A stretch of 64,000 nucleotides of DNA from Citrus sinensis (lineage: Eukaryota; Streptophyta; Magnoliopsida; Sapindales; Rutaceae): assembly GCF_022201045.2 (NCBI RefSeq), contig NC_068560.1:20353501-20417500 (forward strand), read 5' to 3'. The notes below the pieces were generated by a model. It had not been told where the DNA came from, made no database searches, and saw nothing but the letters and a program-made list of their open reading frames with translations. Shown here piece by piece: positions 57,783 through 64,000 of the stretch (position 1 is its first letter; each line of letters starts with the position of its first letter). Made by a program: the position numbers and the translations under genes.

Positions 57783-59919
57783 ATGGATTGGTTTCTTTGC
57801 TCTCAATCAAAAAAATCATCAGCACCCTTCACTCTAATTCTAATTCTGTTGTGTTGCTGCTCATCACCATCACTTGTGTTCACATTCACAAACGCAGCGT
57901 CGTCGTTGTCGTCATCATCTGCTTTCAACCTCGCCACCATCTCTTTCGATGAAGGCTACTCTCATCTTTTCGGCGACGGCAATCTCATTCGCTCCCCCGA
58001 CGGCAAGAACGTTCGTCTCCTCCTCAACCGCTTCTCCGGTACGTGAAACATCTCCATAATATTATGATCAAGGGAAGATGTAAATCTGTCACATTTCCAA
58101 TATTATGAGTTTAAATCTGTCACATTTTCGTTTTTGAACCAGATACTCATGTTGGTTTTACAATTTTGTCACTAGGGTCCGGTTTTGTTTCGTCAAAGTT
58201 GTACAATCACGGGTTCTTTAGCGCCATGATCAAGTTGCCATCGGATCACACGGCTGGCTTATGTGTTGCATTCTATGTAAGCGGCAATTCATTGTCAATA
58301 AAGCTTCTTTTGCTAGCTTCTGGAATGTTTACTGTTCAGCGAACGGCCTTTTAATGTATAAAATATTTATCGTTGATTTTTTTTTTTTTTCCATTTCAGA
58401 CGTCAAACGGAGACGTGTTCCCAAAAACACACGACGAATTAGACTTTGAGTTTCTAGGAAACGTGGCTGGAAAACCGTGGAGGTTCCAAACAAATTTCTA
58501 TGGAAATGGGAGCACGGCACGTGGCAGAGAAGAGAGATACCAGCTTTGGTTTGATCCCACGAAGCAATTTCATAGATATAGCATTCTTTGGACAAGCAAC
58601 AACATTATGTGAGTTTTCTTTTCTTAACAAACTTGTTTCTAAGGGTACAATACCCTACAGTCTGGGTAATATACTCGACCTAATTATTTGATAATACCGA
58701 GAAAATATGACATAATACAACTTAATTATTTGATAGTATCGAGATTATAGGGTATAATCCCTGAGAAACCCGTTGTCGACTTTTTTTATTATTATTATAA
58801 CATATTTATTCTTGGATGTTTGCTTTGCTTGCTTTTTTTTTTTTTTTTTTTTGACTTTAAATGTGAGTTTGACAAATTAAAGAGAGAGAGAGAGAGAGGG
58901 TGGCGTTTGCGTGTGGAATGTGTTAAATGCATGACATTAAAACTTGTGGACCAAGGATTACACGCCTAAATCAATATCGATTTTTAGCCTGATTTTAAGG
59001 CCAACTTTTCCTCTTGTTTTGAGATTTCCCATTAATGAGGCCTAAATTTTTGTTTCTTTTTTTTTTTTTTCAAACTTTAAGAAGTTTTCTTTGGGAAGCA
59101 ATCTTTGGTCAATTTAGAAAATATTGTTGTATATTGAATAAATTAATAAAAATTCATTGCATGATGCAAGATCAAGAGTTTGGGACCACACTCAAATGGA
59201 AATTGCATTTTATAAGGTTCTGATTATGGGTTAGGCTACCAAAATAAAGTGGGTTTCTAAATCTTCTAGATTCTAAATTAGTCTGCCATAAACAAATTTA
59301 TGATTTTACACCAAAAAAAAAAAAAAACAACACTATGAGATTAAGTATAAAATGCCAAAACAACCCTTGACTTTTTTTTCTTTTTATTTGTTGGTTCAAC
59401 AGATTCTATGTGGATGAAGTACCGATAAGGGAAGTCGTGCGCTCAAAGGCAATGGGTGGTGATTTCCCATCAAAGCCAATGTCATTGTACACAACAATTT
59501 GGGATGCCTCAAATTGGGCCACATCAGGTGGCAAAGCCAAAGTTAATTACAAGTACGCACCATTCACTTCTGAATTTAAAGACTTTGTGTTAGAGGGCTG
59601 CCCTGTTGATCCCATTGAACAAGTCCCCTCCTCCAACTGCCAAGACACCGATTCCCGGCTTGCCGAGAAAGGCCTCTCCGTCATCACTCCGGCCGGGAGA
59701 CGGGCCATGCGTAGATTCCGGGAGCGTTACATGTACTATTCATATTGTTATGATACAATGCGATACCCCGTGCCATTACCCGAATGTGTTCTTGTTCCAT
59801 CAGAACGACAACGTTTTAAAGACACCGGTAGGTTGAAATTCGGCGGCAGCCATAAGAGTCATAGACATAGGTCGAGGCGGCAGCCGGGAGCTTCAAATTC
59901 CGAGGATCCGGACATGTAA
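57783..59919 (+). CDS. Xyloglucan endotransglucosylase/hydrolase, XTH29/30 type
   Basis: Four exons: 57783-58038, 58176-58276, 58400-58608 and 59403-59919, giving 360 aa. The N-terminus has a signal peptide (FTLILILLCCCSSPSLVF), so the enzyme is secreted to the wall, where it cuts and rejoins or hydrolyses xyloglucan. FDEGYSHLFGDGNLIRSPDG and the GH16 active site HDELDFEFLG (residues 130-139, nucleophile Glu132, acid/base Glu136) are intact. The active site is followed by the N-glycosylation site NGST. The C-terminal XET_C part has RFRERYMYYSYCYDTMRYPV, with Cys residues as in the family, and a basic His/Arg/Ser tail (HKSHRHRSRR). These features, including TSNGDVFPKTHDELD, fit group III-B XTH30 rather than XTH27/28. 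There are no defects. Intron 3 carries poly-T and GA microsatellites near 58830-58900. Confidence 0.95.
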
Positions 59920-62900
59920 ATTAATTTATTGTGGTGTTGGTTTTATGCTCATGATTTTTTTTTTTTGTTTTTTTTGTTTTAACGTATAGCTTTGTTTTGT
60001 GATTAGAAAATATATATATATAGATGAAATGAATAATATTTTGGGAAGGTTTGGTGTTTTTTTTTTTTTTTTGTTGAATTGGCATAGGGAGCTGGTAATA
60101 GTTTGCTTGGTCACAGGGTTCAGTTGAAATAAGTTATACATTTTTTTTTTCCATTTTCTTTTAGCAGTACAAAGTAGTAATGGTATAATCGAATTTGCAT
60201 CTTTGAGTTGCGGTCGTTTCACTATTGAAGTTGGTGACACTTATTTTAATATTTCATTCATTAATACTTTTCACCGGCGGCATATGACTTTTTTCATGTT
60301 GGAAACATTGGTTGATTGGGTTAAGAAATTAAAAAAAAAAAAAGGGAGGCAAAACTATGATTGTAATTCCTAGTGAAACATAATACTATATTATCATATG
60401 AATAATGCTGGAGCCATTAATTATTAATATAAATTGATGTAGCATAATATTATTGGTTGAATAAAACTACAAAATAACGAAAATGGGATATGTTGTATTT
60501 TCATCCAACTAATAATGTTATGTCATTTTTTAGTTTGTTCAATACATTTGGCTTGTGCTAGCATTTTGTAGCTCCGGCATTATTCTTTATTATACTCACT
60601 GCTAAATACCTATAATTTAAGTTACTTTGTATTGTCAAATATTACCCAGTAGATTATTATCGTTACTTCTTAATAGTAGTTAGATTAAAATTTTCATGGT
60701 AAAAATAGTATTCTTGGTCTAATTTAATTAAATGTGAAGACTAACAAAATAATTAGCAAAAAATTATAGGGATTAAATGATTATATACCCTTATATTGAT
60801 TTTAACCTAAATTATAAAAATTTTTAGATTTATTGTTATTGAAAACTATAAGCACGTACATTTACAATTTGCATTATTATAGATTTAAGCTCTATTTGGT
60901 ACTGAGGTATTATAACTTTTAAGCTATAATTGTTGTGGGAAAAAATTTAAATATGAAATAAAAGTTGATAGCATGTTTTAAATACAATTTTTTAAATAAC
61001 AATTTGGATAAAATGAGTAAAGATATAATAGATTTCAAATCAACTTAACTTTTAAGTTACATCTTCTCAACCTCAATCTCAAATATGACCTTACTTTTAT
61101 AGATAAATAGTTGTTATTTAATAACCGCACTAGATATATAAGGATTTTTCTTGTAATTTATGTCCATAAATGACCTCAAATTTGATGGTGCTTTAACTTG
61201 TATCGGTGTTTCTCTTGCTTTATCGCTTGAATTTCAAAGTTTATTTTTATGCAGTAATTTATGATATTATCAAATCTATCGATGTTGCCTATGATGGAGA
61301 GTGGCGTTAGAAAGTGACCCTATCACTGTACTTTCTTTTTTATTAAGTTCCAAATTTCTATTATATTCCCTAATTCGTACTGTGGTTGAATTAATTATCT
61401 GATATAAATTCGTTACGAATACATTTTAAATATATATTTATAGAGAGGGTAATTCAGCCGCCGATAAATCGATAAATGTAGGGTTAACTAGTTATTTAAT
61501 TTCACATGGTGGAGTGATCCTCTAGATGATATTAAAAATGGCTTAAATCCATAAAGAAATTTAGGGTCTACTTAAATAGAAGTGGATCCACTCATGACTT
61601 GTGAAGACTCAAGTCCTTATTAGAGAAAATAATTTCAAGAAAAATAAAGAGAAAATTACTTGGGTTATTAATTAGCCCTGGTTAAATCTAAAAATAGTTC
61701 TGTTAAATTTATAAAAATAATCTTCGTAAATTCATAAACCTATAAAATTTAAACTTTAACTTTGAGAATTATAAAATCTCACACTTCAATTAGAAATAAA
61801 AGTCTACAGTAACCCATTGGGTAGTTTTATTATTATTTAATTTAGACCCCATTAAATTTATTAAAATATTCTCTAAAAACTTATTAACCAATAAAATTTT
61901 AATTTTCACAACTTATAATTATGTAATTTAACCACCGATAAATTATTTTTTTAAATCCGCTACAGTACCTAAATATAGCTTTTGTAATTAAACAGCTTAG
62001 TTCTTTTGCTCTCCTAAAAGGGTTTTCCAATTCCATGTGCACCCTTTGTATCTCTCCTTCTGATTTTATCAATAAATTAAAGGGCTAGCCACCAAAAACT
62101 GAAGGAAACCTCTTGGTGTTGTTTCCAGCAATGTCCTCTGTTTTTGGCTTCTATTTTCTCATTAAGAAAAAGTCAATGGCCTGTTACGTGTTGCATTAGT
62201 AATGTATGACAAAAACCATGCACCAACTTGGGTGTGCGCAACTGCTGCCAGATATTGCCGTTTGATTATGAATTGACCCACCTGTCCCACGCATGAACCG
62301 GAAGCTATGAAAATGAAACATATTGAAATTTAGGCTTAGGCCGCCTAATTTTATAATAATAAAATAAAAAAAAATTAAATTCATAATTCACACTTTAATA
62401 GTTCTAAACTTTTGGGTCAACTACTGAGTTAATGAAAAAAACGTCAAATCTTTCTAATGAATATCTTATGCCAAAGTCTCGAGTTTATTACAAGTCATTG
62501 TTCTTGTGTTACAAATCGTTTGATTTGCATTACAAGTTGACGTTGTACGTTACAATTGGCATCGACATGCTACAAGTAAAAATTTCATGTGATCGAATCT
62601 TAAAAATTGGATAGGTGACGATGTTTTATATACATAATCCTTGGCTATGATAATTCAACCCTATTTGGATTAATTATGAACATAAAGACGCATTCCTTAA
62701 CTTTCATTTTAGCCTTTTTTTTTAACCTTTAAACATTCCTTGTTTATAAGCTTGGAGAATAAAATCACACAGAAAGCCCAAATACTAGAAACAAGAAGCC
62801 GGCCCATTGGTTTATTGAAAATCAATCAGTCAGTCATTATCCAATCATATTTTGTGAATTTTTGTTCTTGCTTCTTTAATCTTAAAATGGCCTAATCAAT

Positions 62901-63253
62901 GCCACATAAATTTGGATAAACTTATCCTTATACAATTAAAATGACGTTATTGTAATATAAAGTAAGAAATATTTTTGCTCAAACCATGTAATCCTTGATA
63001 ATGAAAAAACTATGCTTGTATGCGAATGGTAGAAAGTTAATAAAATAAAAGGAAGAAAAATCAGCGAACCACTGAGCATTAACTTATCTCCTCAACCTCA
63101 ATTCGTATACAAATATAAATACTAAACCCTTATTTTGAAGCATCTGCAGAAGTACCTATTTATTCATGAGTATCTTTGATTATGTCAAAAAATAACTTCC
63201 AGTTGCTGATAATGATGTCATTTCTCCAAAGTAATTGCATTCTAGAAACTTCC
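59920..63253. other. Intergenic DNA between XTH and COX11 (converging genes)
   Basis: The XTH 3' UTR probably extends a few hundred bases, with long T runs at 59956 and 60056. The rest is AT-rich with no coding frame or repeat ends that I can support. The start of the COX11 3' UTR lies just left of 63254. Confidence 0.5.
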
Positions 63254-63533
63254 CTAATCCTCATTAACCTTGAAAAATGTATAGGACAAGATCAAGTTGT
63301 TGATACCATCCATTCTGGGATCTGTTTCAAACTCAGGGTCAATGTAAAAGAATACCTGCCCGTGTGAGAAGCTATTCAGCAGACATTACAAGAAAAAAGA
63401 AGAAGAGAGAGATCTTCTAAAACACTCGATAAACTGTGAAAACACCACTTACAGGCATGTCAATCTGCTCTCCGGGGAGAAGACGCTGCTCCTCAAAGCA
63501 AAAGCATTGTATTTTATTGAAGTAGACAGCAGC
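63254..63533 (-). CDS. COX11: Cytochrome c oxidase copper chaperone COX11, last two exons (partial)
   Basis: Exons on the minus strand: 63533-63453 ([20 protein letters not shown]...IDMP) and 63355-63254 ([20 protein letters not shown]...KVNED-stop). The CFCFEEQ motif carries the two Cys residues that bind Cu(I). COX11 is an inner mitochondrial membrane protein that exposes this domain to the intermembrane space and delivers copper to the CuB site of COX1. Phases and GT..AG borders match. The upstream exons (mitochondrial targeting, membrane segment, first half of the copper domain) are beyond the right end of the window. The segment from 63534 to 64000 reads as intron with no coding evidence. 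Confidence 0.93.
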
Positions 63534-64000
63534 CTGAAAGAAGTTAAAATGAAATCACAAACTTTCCCATTGAACTTCAATTTAGATATTAGATACATTT
63601 GTTTCAAATGAAGAGGGGAGTTTTTTTGGTGGGGGGGAAGGGAACATACTAGTATGAGACGAGATGCACAAATCATGTACTGAAGCTCCTAAGATACATT
63701 ACTAAAACTACTTGAAACCTTGGAAAAGGACAGTGGCCTTGACATGCAATTACGACACATTTTGGAAATGTGGGCTAGAAGTTGATTCATAGACTAAGAA
63801 TTCTGTTGGGGAGAAATAAATTTCAAAAAAGAGGGTGAGAAAGATCAAGAGACAAGAAATTGTATTTGGCAGCACAGCTGTAGCATCACGTGCTACAACA
63901 CATAATCAGCTCCATACTGTTTGATTTAAAAGAAGCCTTTGATATAAAGGATAAGTCAGTAATGATACTTAACGAAAAGATTCTCAAATGAACAATCCAA

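Noticed and set aside
57874..58449. Alternative frames over XTH exons 1-3
   Set aside because: Shadows of the GH16 reading frame, which carries the signal peptide and active site.
1..64000. CRISPR arrays, rRNA, tRNA genes and operons
   Set aside because: None seen. The only tandem repeats are the retrotransposon minisatellite and simple microsatellites, and the only tRNA-like sequence is the SINE head near 51420.

Overview
This is a window of a eudicot plant nuclear genome: introns with GT..AG ends, AT-rich spacers, LTR and LINE retrotransposons, MITEs, and plant gene families throughout. Citrus or a relative is a guess. No bacterial, organellar or CRISPR features were seen.

Layout. (1) 1-3815 (+): 3' part of a GBF-type bZIP transcription factor gene (bZIP16/bZIP68/HBP-1a type). 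(2) About 4.4-50.4 kb: a degraded tandem array of an unrecognised multi-exon gene family, here called A to E, riddled with nested transposons. Only copy C (22750-25284) reads as an intact gene: six exons, 341 aa, four predicted membrane segments and a C-terminal coiled coil. A, B, D and E carry deletions, frameshifts or insertions. B is split in its last exon by a young 7969-bp Tat-like gag-protease LTR element that lacks reverse transcriptase and integrase and carries an antisense ORF. The gap between D and E (28.3-49.3 kb) holds a GILT thiol-reductase gene fragment, a hAT-like MITE, a Ty3-gypsy gag remnant, a full-length but dead Ty1-copia element (itself hit by a 2.3-kb solo LTR), a 5'-truncated TPR-DnaJ pseudogene, a MULE-like MITE and a dead LINE that contains a solo LTR. 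(3) 50952-54545 (+): chloroplast-type DUF760 gene (UV-B-induced protein At3g17800/At1g32160 type). (4) 57783-59919 (+): xyloglucan endotransglucosylase/hydrolase, XTH29/30 type. (5) 63254-63533 (-): the last two exons of COX11, running off the right end.

The single-copy genes bZIP68-type, DUF760 and XTH30-type lie in the same order as my recollection of Arabidopsis At1g32150, At1g32160 and At1g32170. On that reading the 46-kb array sits inside an old collinear block between the bZIP and DUF760 genes. The most interesting items are the unknown family (with a probable GC-AG intron and a conserved 3'-UTR intron), a short ORF repeated downstream of three of its copies, and the young Tat-like element with hairpin-forming tandem repeats. 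Exon borders were placed by eye from splice consensus, reading frame and comparison between copies. They have not been checked against transcripts.
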